Source: Micromonospora sediminicola (lineage in GTDB: Bacteria > Actinomycetota > Actinomycetes > Mycobacteriales > Micromonosporaceae). From it: a stretch of DNA of 64,000 nucleotides. The notes beneath the pieces were generated by a model, which was not told the origin of the DNA, did no database searches, and was given only the letters and a program-made list of their open reading frames with translations. The stretch is taken from contig NZ_FLRH01000004.1 of assembly GCF_900089585.1 (NCBI RefSeq), positions 1,791,001-1,855,000 on the forward strand, in the 5' to 3' direction. How positions within the stretch are numbered: position 1 is the stretch's first letter; every line of letters begins with the position of its first letter. Below are positions 1-8,633 of the stretch, piece after piece. The position numbers and the translations under genes are program-made.

Positions 1-836
1 GCGCCGAGCTTCCCGCCCGCCTCCGAGGTGTAGAAGTCGTACGCGTCGAGGATCAGCTCGGCGTGGTCGTAGTCGGCCTGCGCCGGCGAGTAGACCTCGT
101 TGGCCGCGTCGATCTGGCCGGGGTGCAGCACCCACTTGCCGTCGAAGCCCAGCGCGGCCGAGCGCTTCGCCACCTCGCGGAACGCGTCCACGTCCCGGAT
201 CTGCAGGAACGGGCCGTCGATGGCCTGCTTGTCGTGCATCCGGGCGGCCATCAGGATGCGCATCAGGATGTAGTGGTAGGGATCGCCCGGGTAGTCCGGG
301 ATCAGCGCGCCGACCACCAGCGACTTCATGTTGATCGAGGCCATGAAGTCGGCCGGACCGAAGATGATGGTCTCCACCCGGGGCGAGGCGGCCGCGATGG
401 CGTCCACGTTGACCAGACCGGCGGCGTTCTCGATCTGCGCCTCGATGCCGATCCGGCCCACCTCCAGACCGAGCGTCTTCTCGATCTGGGTGAGCAGCAG
501 GTCCAGCCAGTGCACCTGCTCCGCGTTCTGCACCTTCGGCAGCATGATGCAGTCCAGGTTCGCCCCGGCGCCCTCGACCACCTCGATGACGTCCCGGTAG
601 GTCCACGGCGTGGTCAGGTCGTTCACCCGGACCACCCGGGTCTTGCCGGTCCAGTCGCCGTCGTTCAGCGCGGCCACGATGTTCTTGCGCGCGTCCGGCT
701 TGGCCAGCGGGGCGACCGCGTCCTCCAGGTCGAGGAAGACCTGGTCGGCGGGGAGACCCTGGGCCTTGCCCAGCATCTTGACGCTGGAGCCGGGTACCGC
801 GAGGCAGGACCGGCGGGGGCGACCGACAACGGCCAT
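1..836 (-). CDS. HpcH/HpaI aldolase / CitE-family CoA-ester lyase (malyl-CoA lyase-like), 3' end outside window
   Basis: About 278 residues are visible; the C-terminus runs off the left edge. The family cleaves or forms C-C bonds in CoA esters such as malyl-CoA or citramalyl-CoA in the cytosol. Visible landmarks are the N-terminal PGSS segment, the Arg-containing VVRVND segment, the metal-binding Glu in GIEAQIENAAG and the metal Asp in FGPADFMAS, followed by FDGKWVLHPGQ. The spacing resembles bacterial L-malyl-CoA/beta-methylmalyl-CoA lyases, so a role in the ethylmalonyl-CoA pathway or related acyl-CoA metabolism is likely but not proven. The ATG at 836 begins MAVVGRPRRSC, just ahead of the conserved fold. 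Neighbouring pathway genes would lie outside the window. Confidence 0.85.
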   Translation of the reverse strand, partial: MAVVGRPRRSCLAVPGSSVKMLGKAQGLPADQVFLDLEDAVAPLAKPDARKNIVAALNDGDWTGKTRVVRVNDLTTPWTYRDVIEVVEGAGANLDCIMLPKVQNAEQVHWLDLLLTQIEKTLGLEVGRIGIEAQIENAAGLVNVDAIAAASPRVETIIFGPADFMASINMKSLVVGALIPDYPGDPYHYILMRILMAARMHDKQAIDGPFLQIRDVDAFREVAKRSAALGFDGKWVLHPGQIDAANEVYSPAQADYDHAELILDAYDFYTSEAGGKLG

Positions 837-930
837 GGATGCGCTCCTTCCAGCGTCCGGCCGTACGGGGCCGACGCGGGCGGTGGATGTCGAGAACTTA
901 ACGATCCCAAAGGGCGTGGTGACGCCACGG

Positions 931-936
931 TAACCT
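931..936 (+). promoter_or_regulatory. Leaderless -10 box (TAACCT) of the SDR gene
   Basis: TAACCT ends 6 nt before the GTG start at 943, the spacing expected for a transcript that begins at or next to the start codon. No good Shine-Dalgarno sequence is seen. No convincing -35 box was found. Confidence 0.5.
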
Positions 937-942
937 CGTGCC

Positions 943-1788
943 GTGACCGGGGTGAATGGACCTGTGGAAGATCTCACTGAGCGTCGGATCGTGGTGCTGA
1001 CCGGGGCCAGTTCGGGCATCGGGCTGGCCGCCGCCGTCGAGCTGGCCCGCCGTGGCGACCAGGTGGTGCTGGTCGGCCGCGACCCGGCCCGGCTGCGGGC
1101 CGCCGGGGAGCGGGTGCGCGAGTCCTGCGGCGAGCAGCCGGAGCTGTTCCGCGCCGACTTCGCCGTGCTCGACGACGTACGCGGGCTCGCCGAGCGGCTG
1201 CGCGAGCACTACGACCGGATCGACGTGCTGGCCAACAACGCCGGCGCGATCGCCCTCGAACCGATCACCACGGTCGACGGCTTCGAGCTGAGCATGCAGG
1301 CCAACCACCTGGCCCCGTTCCTGCTCAGCAACCTGCTCGCCGACCGGGTCCGCCGGATGGTGGTGACCGCCTCCGACGCGCACCGCAGCGGCGTGCTCGA
1401 CCCCGACGACCTGAACGCGTCGCTGCGCCACTACCGGCCGTTCCGCGCCTACGGCACCAGCAAGCAGGCGAACATCCTGTTCACCGCCGAGGCCGCGCGG
1501 CGCTGGCCGGAGCTGCCGGCGTACGCGTTCCACCCCGGCGTGGTGCGCACCCGCTTCGGCAACGAGAGCCGCCTGGTGGCGCTCGGCATGCGCCTGCTGC
1601 CGTTCCGCAGCCCGGAGAAGGGCGCGGAGACGCTGGTCTGGCTCGCCCGCCAGGACCCGTCCCGGCTGGTGGACGGCGGCTACTACGCCGACCGCAAGCC
1701 GCACCGGCCCCGGCCGAAGGCGGCCGACCCGGCGTTGGCGGCGCGGCTCTGGACGGCCAGCGCGAAGGCGGTCGGCATCGACGCCTGA
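943..1788 (+). CDS. Short-chain dehydrogenase/reductase (retinol-dehydrogenase-like)
   Basis: This 281-residue classical SDR is an NAD(P)-dependent oxidoreductase of unknown substrate. TGASSGIG at residues 20-27 is the cofactor-binding loop, NNAG is at 98-101, the catalytic Ser lies in VTASDAH near 144, and the YGTSK segment supplies Tyr170 and Lys174. The length fits the family. The GTG start was chosen because it has an appropriately spaced leaderless -10 box. It is transcribed alone, divergently from the CoA-ester lyase. The C-terminus DGGYYADRKPHRP resembles the WW-oxidoreductase/retinol dehydrogenase branch, so small alcohol or aldehyde substrates are possible. Confidence 0.85.
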   Translation: MTGVNGPVEDLTERRIVVLTGASSGIGLAAAVELARRGDQVVLVGRDPARLRAAGERVRESCGEQPELFRADFAVLDDVRGLAERLREHYDRIDVLANNAGAIALEPITTVDGFELSMQANHLAPFLLSNLLADRVRRMVVTASDAHRSGVLDPDDLNASLRHYRPFRAYGTSKQANILFTAEAARRWPELPAYAFHPGVVRTRFGNESRLVALGMRLLPFRSPEKGAETLVWLARQDPSRLVDGGYYADRKPHRPRPKAADPALAARLWTASAKAVGIDA

Positions 1789-1885
1789 GGGGATCCGCCC
1801 ACCGGATCGCCGCCCGAGGCGTCGCCGCCCCGGCACGTCGCCGGCGGGGTCGCCGCGGGGTCGCCCGCGCTGCCAGACTCGGCCC

Positions 1886-2173
1886 ATGACGACGGGGAAC
1901 GAGGTCCTGCTGGTCGCGCTGGTCGACCTGAGCGCCGACGCGCCGGCCGGGCGACGCTACGAGGACGCCGTGCTGGCGCTGCTCGACCGGCACGGCGGCC
2001 GGCTGGAACGGCGGTTGCGCACCGGGGACGGGCAGACCGAGGTGCACGTCATCCGCTTCACCGCCCGCGCCGGGCTGGACGCGTTCCTCGCCGACCCGGA
2101 GCGCGCCGCGCTGCGGGCCGAGCTGGGCGACGCCGCCCCCACCACCCGGGTGTTGGAGGTCCACGACGTCTGA
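1886..2173 (+). CDS. Small hypothetical protein, DUF1330-like
   Basis: A 95-residue protein of alternating strands and helices (EVLLVALVDL, YEDAVLALLDRHGG, EVHVIRFTAR, GLDAFLADPERAAL, TTRVLEVHDV). This pattern resembles the dimeric alpha/beta-barrel (ferredoxin-like) DUF1330/YCII-type fold, but no signature residue can be named. The ATG at 1886 follows a weak CAGACT -10-like hexamer by 6 nt. It stands alone between the SDR and a P-loop gene. Function unknown. Confidence 0.65.
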   Translation: MTTGNEVLLVALVDLSADAPAGRRYEDAVLALLDRHGGRLERRLRTGDGQTEVHVIRFTARAGLDAFLADPERAALRAELGDAAPTTRVLEVHDV

Positions 2174-2256
2174 CCTGTCCCTCCCCCTCACTTCATCACG
2201 CTCCGACGCCGAGAACAAGACTTGATCTTGGCGCTGGCGGGGAGCAGGGTCGGGGC

Positions 2257-2901
2257 ATGGACTTCGATCCCCTGGCCACCGCCCGCCGTGCCCTCTGGAT
2301 CGGCGGCGGGCAGTGGGCCGGCAAGACCACGCTCGCCGTCACGTTGGCGTTGCGGCACGGGCTGACCGCCTACCTCTACGACCGCCACGACGCGCGGGGA
2401 CACGACGACCGGCGGATCGCCGACCGGGTCCGCCGAGGAGAACCGCCGGACGGGCCCGACCCGGAGAAGACGTGGGTGGCGACCGACCCACGGCGGATGG
2501 CGGCCGAGACCCTCGCCGGGTTCCCGCGCCGCTTCGAGTGGGTGCTGGACGACCTGAGCGCCCTGGTCAGCGGAGGCCGGGTGATCGCCGAGGGCTGGGG
2601 GCTGCGTCCGGAACTGGTCGCGCCGGTGGTCGGGTCGACCCGGCAGATGGTGGTGCTGGTGCCGACGCCGGAGTTCCGCGCGTACCAGGTGGAACGGCTG
2701 CCCCGGGCGACCGCCCGACACCCCGGGGTGAGCGACCCGGAACGGGCCCGGCGCAACCGGATCGCCCGCGACGAGCTGGTCGCCGCCGACGCGGTCGCCG
2801 CCGCGCACGCGCTCGGGATCCGCGTGGTCGAGGTGGACGGCAGCCGGGACGCCGCGGCGATCGCCGCGTTGGTCACCGACCACTTCGCCGGGTACCTGTG
2901 A
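2257..2901 (+). CDS. P-loop NTPase / kinase-like hypothetical protein
   Basis: A 214-residue protein with a Walker A motif GGQWAGKT at residues 17-24, directly followed by the helix expected for a P-loop kinase. A Walker-B-like region (RFEWVLDDLSAL) is near 94-105. The organisation recalls small-molecule kinases or AAA-type ATPases of the shikimate/cytidylate-kinase kind, but no substrate signature is recognised. The ATG follows a GGGGAG ribosome-binding site. A short inverted repeat CAAGA-N5-TCTTG sits about 30 bp upstream. It converges with the APC permease, leaving only 4 bp between them. Confidence 0.7.
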   Translation: MDFDPLATARRALWIGGGQWAGKTTLAVTLALRHGLTAYLYDRHDARGHDDRRIADRVRRGEPPDGPDPEKTWVATDPRRMAAETLAGFPRRFEWVLDDLSALVSGGRVIAEGWGLRPELVAPVVGSTRQMVVLVPTPEFRAYQVERLPRATARHPGVSDPERARRNRIARDELVAADAVAAAHALGIRVVEVDGSRDAAAIAALVTDHFAGYL

Positions 2902-2905
2902 AACG

Positions 2906-5074
2906 TCACTGCGACACGTGTACCGGGACGCTGGTGACCACGACGCCGGGCAGGGCCCGCAACGCCGCCCGCAACCGCTGCTCGGCCCGACTGTGCAGCA
3001 GCCGGTGCCGGCGTCGCCGCAGCACCACCTCCGGCACGATGACGGTCAGCGTCAGCTCCGGCCGGCTGCTGTGCAACGCCTCCAGATAGTGCGCGAGCGG
3101 CCCGATCACCGACCGGTACGGCGACACGATGGTCTCCAGCCGCAGGTGGTCGCCCCAGGCCCGCCACTGCTCGCGGAACCGGTCCGCCTCGGCCTCCTCC
3201 GGCGCGATGTGCACGGCCAGCGTCGGCCGACCGAGTGAGGTCGCGTACGCCAGGGCCCGCAGCGAGGCCCGGTTCAGCCGGGCCACCGGCACGATCACCA
3301 GGTGGCGTACCTGCTGGGGCAGTTCCTCGCCCTCGGCGGACCCGGCGGGGCCGGACGGACCCGGCGGGGGCGGGTGCAGCGCGAGGGCCCGGTGCAGCGT
3401 GGCGTAGTGCCGGTGGATCCGCCGGAAGAGCAGCACCAGCAGCGGCACCGCGACCACCACCACCCAGGCGCCCTCGGTGAACTTGGCGACCGCGGCGGTC
3501 ACCAGCACCAGCCCGGACAGCGTCGCGCCGACCGCGTTGACCGCGAGCCGGCGCCGCCGCCCCGGGCCCGGCCGGCGGTGCCAGTGCACCACCATCCCGG
3601 TCTGCGACAGCGTGAAGGCGAGGAAGACGCCGACCGCGTAGAGCGGGATCAGCCGCTCGGTGTGCCCGCCGAAGGCGACGAAGACGCCCGCGGCGGCGAG
3701 GGCGAGCGCCACCAGGCCGTTGCTGAACGCCAGCCGGTCACCCATGTGCAGGAACCGGCGCGGCGCGTGGCCGTCGCGGGCCATGAAGAAGAGCAGCCGG
3801 GGGAAGTCGTTGAACGCGGTGTTCGCCGCCAGCAGCAGGATCAGCGCGGTGGTGGCCTGGAGGATCGCGTACCCGGGCCCACTGGGGAAGGTGACCCGGC
3901 CGAGCTGGGACAACAGCGTCTCGTCCGCGCGCGGCACCAGGCCGTCGAGGTGGATCAGCCCGACCAGACCGGCGAAGAGCGTGACCAGCATGGCGACCAT
4001 CCAGCCCAGCGTCGTGCGGGCGTTGCGCCACTCGGTCGGGCGGAACGCGGGCACCGCGTTGGAGACCGCCTCGATGCCGGTCATCGACACCGCCCCGGAG
4101 GAGAACGCGCGCAGCACCAGCAGCAGGCCCAGCCCCTCCGTGGCGGGCACCGACGGCGGCGGCACCGGCGCGAAGCCGCGCGCCGCGGCCTTGGCGTAGC
4201 CGACCGCCAGCACCGCGAGGACCACCACCACGAAGGCGTACGTGGGCAGCACGAAGATGTTGCCGGCGGTACGTACGCCGCGCAGGTTGCCGGCGAGCAG
4301 CACGCCGATCACCAGGACCCCGAGCGGCACGGTCCACGGGGTGAGGCCGGGCAGCGCCGAGGTGACCGCGTGCACCCCGGCGGCCACCGACACGGACACG
4401 GTCAGCACGTAGTCGAGCATCAGCCCGGCCGCGGCGGCCAGCCCCGGCGTACGCCCGAGGTTGTCCCCGGCCACGATGTACGACCCGGCGCCGTGCGGGT
4501 AGGCCGGGATGGTCTGCCGGTAGGAGAGCCCGACCGCGACCATCAGCACGACGAGCAGCGCGGCCAGCGGCAGGGCGAGGCCGAGCGCGGCGCTGCCGGC
4601 CAGGACCAGCACGACGAGCATGGCCTCCGGCCCGTACGCGACGGAGCTGAGCAGGTCCGAGGAGAGCACCGGCAACGCGACCAGCTTGCGCATCCGCTCG
4701 TAGAGCACCGAGGAGCTGGCCAGCGGCGGGCCGACCAGGGTGCGGCGGATCCGGGTGACCGCCCGGCCGAACCGGTTGCCGGGCAGGTGCGCCGCGCCGG
4801 TGGCGACCAGTTCGTCCGGCTGCGCCACGGTGAACAGGTCGATCGGGGTGAGCCGGCCGAACCGGGTGGGCGCCGGGCGGCCCGCACGCCGGCCCGGCGT
4901 CGGGTCCACGGGCAGGTCGTCGGCCCGGCGCGGGCCGTGCCAGCGGGCGCCGATCCGGCCCAGCGCGGCCCGTTCCGCGTCGTCCAGCGGCGGGAACTCG
5001 GCCGAGGGCGTGACGACGGTGCCCTGCTCCGCCGCGTCGTGCCGGTCCGCCCCCACCCCCGCACTGTCGTGCAC
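2906..5074 (-). CDS. APC-family amino acid permease with C-terminal cytosolic domain
   Basis: About 722 residues. A hydrophilic N-terminus of roughly 110 residues precedes about twelve hydrophobic helices, beginning near SSDLLSSVAYGPEAMLVVLVL and including SYRQTIPAYPHGAGSYIVAGDN, typical of the amino acid-polyamine-organocation superfamily. A hydrophilic tail of about 150 residues (HLVIVPVARLNRASLRALAY...VVTSVPVHVS) has alternating strands like a universal-stress-type domain, a layout seen in KdpD-linked and KUP-like permeases. The substrate cannot be told. The start is uncertain: GTG at 5074 or GTG at 5056. It lies 47 bp downstream of the HAD hydrolase on the same strand and may share its transcript. 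Confidence 0.85.
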   Translation of the reverse strand: MHDSAGVGADRHDAAEQGTVVTPSAEFPPLDDAERAALGRIGARWHGPRRADDLPVDPTPGRRAGRPAPTRFGRLTPIDLFTVAQPDELVATGAAHLPGNRFGRAVTRIRRTLVGPPLASSSVLYERMRKLVALPVLSSDLLSSVAYGPEAMLVVLVLAGSAALGLALPLAALLVVLMVAVGLSYRQTIPAYPHGAGSYIVAGDNLGRTPGLAAAAGLMLDYVLTVSVSVAAGVHAVTSALPGLTPWTVPLGVLVIGVLLAGNLRGVRTAGNIFVLPTYAFVVVVLAVLAVGYAKAAARGFAPVPPPSVPATEGLGLLLVLRAFSSGAVSMTGIEAVSNAVPAFRPTEWRNARTTLGWMVAMLVTLFAGLVGLIHLDGLVPRADETLLSQLGRVTFPSGPGYAILQATTALILLLAANTAFNDFPRLLFFMARDGHAPRRFLHMGDRLAFSNGLVALALAAAGVFVAFGGHTERLIPLYAVGVFLAFTLSQTGMVVHWHRRPGPGRRRRLAVNAVGATLSGLVLVTAAVAKFTEGAWVVVVAVPLLVLLFRRIHRHYATLHRALALHPPPPGPSGPAGSAEGEELPQQVRHLVIVPVARLNRASLRALAYATSLGRPTLAVHIAPEEAEADRFREQWRAWGDHLRLETIVSPYRSVIGPLAHYLEALHSSRPELTLTVIVPEVVLRRRRHRLLHSRAEQRLRAALRALPGVVVTSVPVHVSQ

Positions 5075-5121
5075 GGCGGCCTGGCCGGTGGCCGGAACGG
5101 CCACAGTTCGGCCGACCGGAA

Positions 5122-5817
5122 TCAGCCGACGGCGACCGGTTCGAGCAGGTCGAGCACGTCGGTGAGGCAGGCCAGCTCCGGCCCGTCCCAGCCGTCGTCG
5201 GCGTTGAAGACCATGTGCCCGGCGAGGTCCGGCGCGGCCAGTCGGAACGCGCGCAGCCCCACCCGCTCCGCGCCGGTGAGTTCCTGGCTGCCGCCGTCGC
5301 CCACGTAGAGGCAGTCGGCCGGGGCGCGGCCGAGCCGGTGACAGGCGGCGAGGTAGAGCGCCGCGTCCGGCTTGCAGCGGCCCACCTGCACCGAGAACAC
5401 CTGGGCGTCGAGCAGCGGGGCGACCGCGAGCTGGGGCAGGAACGCCGGCAGCTCGTGGGTGCAGTCGCTGACCAGCCCGGTGCGTACGCCCCGGCGGCGC
5501 AGCGTGGCCAGCACCGGCACCGCCTCCGGGCGCAGCCGGGTGTCGGCCCGGACGGCCCGGTGACGGGAGGCGACGGCGGCGCGGACGGCCGCGTCGGAGG
5601 GGCGTACGCCGACCTGCGCGCAGACCCACCGCATGGTCGACTCGGCGTCGCCGAAGAACCCGCTGGCCCGCTCGTAGAAGCTGCCGTCGAGCACCTCGAC
5701 CAGCGCCTCGGTGGAGCAGCCGAGCAGTTCCGCGATGGTGCCGTGGGCGGCTCCGCGCTGGACGCTGTGGGTCAGGGTGCCGAAGAAGTCGAACAGCACC
5801 GCGCGGAACCTGAGCAT
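5122..5817 (-). CDS. HAD-superfamily hydrolase
   Basis: A 231-residue Rossmannoid HAD protein. Motif I is LFDFFGTLT near residues 8-16, motif II is TGLVSDCTHE, motif III Lys is in VGRCKPDAALY and motif IV is YVGDGGSQE. The second Asp of the usual DxD is Phe (DFF), so the general acid/base typical of phosphatases is missing. Dehalogenases and some phosphonatases also lack it, so the reaction is open. The ATG at 5817 lies 8 nt after a TACGAT hexamer, suggesting a nearly leaderless transcript. The APC permease gene follows after 47 bp; the DMT exporter is divergent. Confidence 0.8.
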   Translation of the reverse strand: MLRFRAVLFDFFGTLTHSVQRGAAHGTIAELLGCSTEALVEVLDGSFYERASGFFGDAESTMRWVCAQVGVRPSDAAVRAAVASRHRAVRADTRLRPEAVPVLATLRRRGVRTGLVSDCTHELPAFLPQLAVAPLLDAQVFSVQVGRCKPDAALYLAACHRLGRAPADCLYVGDGGSQELTGAERVGLRAFRLAAPDLAGHMVFNADDGWDGPELACLTDVLDLLEPVAVG

Positions 5818-5883
5818 GATGCGTGATCGTAACGGAGCGCTGACGTTCCGTGGTGTCGGGTGTCCGTGTGAGGATTGCTTTCC

Positions 5884-6840
5884 GTGCCCACCGCTCCGCA
5901 CCGCCCACCGTTGGGCGCGCCGACCCTCGGCGCGCTCGCCCTGGCCGTCGCCGCTGTCTCCTCCTCCGCGCCGCTGGTGGCGTTCGCCGCCGCCCCGGCC
6001 CTGGCCATCGCGTTCTGGCGCAACACGTTGTCGGTCGCGGTGCTCGGCCCGGTGGCGCTGGCCCGACGGCGGGCCGAACTCCGCTCGCTCACCGTCGGGC
6101 CGGGCCGGCGGGAGGGGTTCTACTGCGTTCTCTCCGGGGTGGCGCTGGCCGCGCACTTCGCCACCTGGATGCCGAGCGCGCAGCTCACCACGGTGGCGGC
6201 CGCGACCGCGCTCGGCGCGACGCAGCCGGTGTGGCAGGGGTTGATCGCCCGCTGGCAGGGGCGGCGGCTCCCGGTCGCGGTCTGGGCCGGCATCGGGGTG
6301 GCGGTGCTCGGCGCGGCGCTCGCCACCGGCGCCGACTTCGCCGTCTCCGGCCGGGCCTTCGGCGGTGACCTGCTGGCCGTGGTCGGGGGCATGTTCGCGG
6401 CCGTCTACACCGCCTTCGGCGAGCGCGCCCGGGCCAGCATCAGCACCACCACCTACACCACGATCTGCTACGGCGTCTGTGCGGTGATCCTGCTGGTGGT
6501 CTGCCTGCTCGGCGGGGTCCGCCTGCACGGCTGGGACGGCGGGACGTGGCTGGCGATCATCGGCCTGGTGGCCGGCGCCCAGTTGCTCGGGCACTCGATG
6601 TTCAACTACGCCCTGCACCGGGTCTCCGCGACCACGGTCAGCGTGCTCATCCTGCTGGAGGCGCCCGGCGCGGCGCTGATCGGCTGGGCCTGGCTCGGCC
6701 AGTTGCCCCGACCGCTCGCGTTGCCCGGACTGGCGCTGCTGCTGGCCGGCGTGGCCGTGGTCGTGCTCGGTGGGGCGCGCGCCGGTCGCCGGGTCGAGCC
6801 GGTCCCGGTGCCGGCCGACGCCGCGCCCCTGAAGGACTGA
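5884..6840 (+). CDS. EamA-family DMT transporter
   Basis: A 318-residue integral membrane protein with about ten hydrophobic helices and two EamA repeats. The first repeat includes APALAIAFWRNTLSVAVLGPVAL, the second WLAIIGLVAGAQLLGHSMFNYALHRVSATTVS, a classic EamA segment. Members export amino acids or other small metabolites; the substrate here is unknown. GTG at 5884 is preferred because GAGG lies about 11 nt upstream; an in-frame TTG at 5875 is too close to it. The gene is divergent from the HAD hydrolase. Confidence 0.85.
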   Translation: MPTAPHRPPLGAPTLGALALAVAAVSSSAPLVAFAAAPALAIAFWRNTLSVAVLGPVALARRRAELRSLTVGPGRREGFYCVLSGVALAAHFATWMPSAQLTTVAAATALGATQPVWQGLIARWQGRRLPVAVWAGIGVAVLGAALATGADFAVSGRAFGGDLLAVVGGMFAAVYTAFGERARASISTTTYTTICYGVCAVILLVVCLLGGVRLHGWDGGTWLAIIGLVAGAQLLGHSMFNYALHRVSATTVSVLILLEAPGAALIGWAWLGQLPRPLALPGLALLLAGVAVVVLGGARAGRRVEPVPVPADAAPLKD

Positions 6841-6848
6841 GCGGACGA

Positions 6849-7364
6849 TCAGCGGCGGCGGACCCTGTGCAGGCGGAACGGCTTGCGGACGGCCCGGACC
6901 GCCGGGGCCGGGCGGGGCTGCTCGGCCAACGAGTCGGCCGGCAGGTCGGCTCCGGTCACCGCCGTGCCGGCCGGCGTCAGCCGGTTGAGCGCACAGCCTT
7001 CGGCCGCCCACCGGGCCACCAGCTCGGCGGCCGACCCGGACGCGTTGAGCCGCTTCGCCGCCACCAGCGGGGCGGCGGTGTCCCACTCCTCGGCGCCCGG
7101 CCGCAGCCGGGTCACCCGGGCCGGCCAGCTGACGATCCGCCCGCCGTGGTCGCCGCGCAGCGTGACGTCGGCCGTGTCGGCGTCGGCCAGCCCGGGCGCG
7201 GCCTGCTCGCCGGGCCCGGTCACCACCAGCAGCGCGCCGTCCAGCGGCAGGCACCAGAGCGCGTACGCCGGGCCTCCGGCAACGCTCACCCAGCAGACGG
7301 CGGCCTTCTTCACCGCCTCGTCCAGCAGTGGCGGGGTCACCCGCTCGTCCACCTCGTCGCTCAC
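6849..7364 (-). CDS. Hypothetical protein, possible FMN-binding split-barrel type
   Basis: A 171-residue protein with mainly beta character (ALWCLPLDGALLVVTG, ADVTLRGDHGGRIVSWPARVTRLRPG, EEWDTAAPLVAAKRLN). The pattern is reminiscent of pyridoxamine-phosphate-oxidase-like split barrels, but no flavin-binding signature is clear. GTG at 7364 is chosen because GGAGG is 8 nt upstream; a start at 7382 would precede that site. It converges with the DMT exporter, with 8 bp between stop codons. Function unknown. Confidence 0.65.
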   Translation of the reverse strand: MSDEVDERVTPPLLDEAVKKAAVCWVSVAGGPAYALWCLPLDGALLVVTGPGEQAAPGLADADTADVTLRGDHGGRIVSWPARVTRLRPGAEEWDTAAPLVAAKRLNASGSAAELVARWAAEGCALNRLTPAGTAVTGADLPADSLAEQPRPAPAVRAVRKPFRLHRVRRR

Positions 7365-7469
7365 CCCGCCATCCTCCCGCATCCCGCGCCCCGGCGCGCA
7401 CAGCCCGGAGCCGGCGGCCCCGCCCGGCTCCGGCGTCTCCGCCCGGGCCGATGGGGCGGCGCTCGTCGC

Positions 7470-7597
7470 CCTTTCGAGCTGATATCAGAAACGACTCAGC
7501 CGGAAGCAGACCCGGAGCACGGGCCCGGCATAGCGGCCGTCCGTCCGCGACCACCGCACGACGGACCCTGACATCATCATCGACTCAGCTCGAAAGG
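7470..7597. repeat. 128-bp element with 13-bp perfect terminal inverted repeats
   Basis: CCTTTCGAGCTGA at 7470-7482 is exactly inverted at 7585-7597 as TCAGCTCGAAAGG, 102 bp apart. CGACTCAG also occurs twice inside (about 7492 and 7581). The element lies in the 366-bp gene-free stretch 7365-7730 and contains no ORF. It could be a MITE-like remnant or a long-range regulatory structure. Confidence 0.45.
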
Positions 7598-7647
7598 CAT
7601 CCGAAAGAGGGACCGCCCCGGGCCGCGTTCGGGCCGTCACCTGACCG

Positions 7648-7747
7648 GGACGGCCCAGCCGACGAAAGGGCGGGGACGGCCCAGCCGACGAAAGGGCGGG
7701 ACGGCCCAGCCGACGAAAGGGCGGGACGGCTCAGCCGACGAAGGGCG
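7648..7747. repeat. Four tandem 24-26 bp repeats ending in the phzF-like 3' end
   Basis: Units begin at 7648, 7674, 7699 and 7724 and share GGACGGCCCAGCCGACGAAA followed by GGGCG. The fourth unit (7724-7747) contains the last codons and stop codon of the PhzF-family gene. The upstream units are therefore extra copies of that gene's 3' end lying beyond its stop codon. This is direct evidence of local slippage duplication. Confidence 0.85.
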
Positions 7748-8600
7748 GGACGCTGATCTCGCCGCGGGCCACCGGCACCACCTGGCCGAACACCGTCGCG
7801 CCCACCGCCGTCCCGCCGGCCGCGGTCACCGTGCAGGCCAGCGACGACGGGCGGTTGATCTCGACGCCCTGGCGTACCGCGTAGGCCGAGCGCCCCTCCC
7901 CGGGCAGCAGGCCGCTGGCGACCAGCCAGACTCCCAGGCCCAGGGCGGCCGAACCGGTCGCCGGGTCCTCCGGGACGCCGAGGCCGGGCACGAAGACCCG
8001 GGCGTGCGCGGTTTGCGCGTCGGCGTCCCAGGAGAAGAGGCTGACGTGCTCCACGCCGTACCGCTCCGCCGCCGCCGCGTCCAGCCTGGCCCGGGCCACC
8101 GCGTCCGACCGCACCGGGAGGTACGGGAACTCCAGGCCGCACCCGGCGACCCGGGGTGGCGGCCCGGCGTGGTCGGCCGCGGTCAGCCCGACGATCTCCA
8201 GCAGCGGCTCCGGGTCCAGCTCCGGGCCGAGGGTGGGGGTGCCGCCGGTCAGCGTCGCGCCGGTGGCGGTCACCTCGATCGGCAGCACCCCGGCGCCGCA
8301 CTCCTGGGTGACCCTGCCCACACCGAACACGCCGCGCCGGCTCGCCGTCACCGCGGCGCCGACGCTCGGGTGCCCGGCGAACGGCAGCTCGTCGACCGGG
8401 GTGAAGATCCGGGCCCGGTAGGTCGCGCCGACCTGGGTGGGCGTCAGCACGAAGACCGTCTCCGACAGGTTGAACTCCTGCGCGAGCGCCTGCATCTGCT
8501 CGGTGGCGAGCGATTCCGCGCCGAACACCACGGCCAGCGGGTTGCCGGCGAACGGGCGATCGGTGAAGACGTCCACGATCTCGTAGGACAGGGTCGACAT
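7731..8600 (-). CDS. PhzF-family isomerase
   Basis: A 289-residue protein with the PhzF/diaminopimelate-epimerase-like fold. It begins YEIVDVFTDRPFAGNPLAVVF, has the conserved Glu segment FNLSETVFVL near 40-50, RIFTPVDELPFAGHPSVGAA, and the second-lobe VPEDPATGSAALGLGVWL. Pseudomonas PhzF isomerises a phenazine precursor, but most homologues have unknown substrates and no phenazine genes are nearby. The ATG at 8600 gives the canonical N-terminus. Its last codons belong to a tandem repeat array that continues past the stop. It is divergent from the MgtE-N/CBS gene. Confidence 0.9.
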   Translation of the reverse strand: MSTLSYEIVDVFTDRPFAGNPLAVVFGAESLATEQMQALAQEFNLSETVFVLTPTQVGATYRARIFTPVDELPFAGHPSVGAAVTASRRGVFGVGRVTQECGAGVLPIEVTATGATLTGGTPTLGPELDPEPLLEIVGLTAADHAGPPPRVAGCGLEFPYLPVRSDAVARARLDAAAAERYGVEHVSLFSWDADAQTAHARVFVPGLGVPEDPATGSAALGLGVWLVASGLLPGEGRSAYAVRQGVEINRPSSLACTVTAAGGTAVGATVFGQVVPVARGEISVPPFVG

Positions 8601-8620
8601 GTTGGTAGACACTAGGCCCT

Positions 8621-8626
8621 TAGGCT
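8621..8626 (+). promoter_or_regulatory. Leaderless -10 box (TAGGCT) of the MgtE-N/CBS gene
   Basis: TAGGCT is followed by exactly 7 nt and then GTG at 8634. No Shine-Dalgarno is present. The spacing favours 8634 over the GTG at 8628 as the true start. Confidence 0.6.
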
Positions 8627-8633
8627 GGTGCCC

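Noticed and set aside
53..980. Plus-strand frames opposite the CoA-ester lyase
   Set aside because: They are His/Arg/Val-rich antisense shadows of a clear enzyme gene.
2906..5908. A 1000-codon open frame spanning the APC permease and the HAD gene
   Set aside because: Only the part after about 5074 encodes the permease; the upstream part is the HAD gene in another frame and is Arg/Pro-rich nonsense.
7648..7747. CRISPR array
   Set aside because: Units are contiguous tandem copies without spacers and overlap a gene's 3' end.
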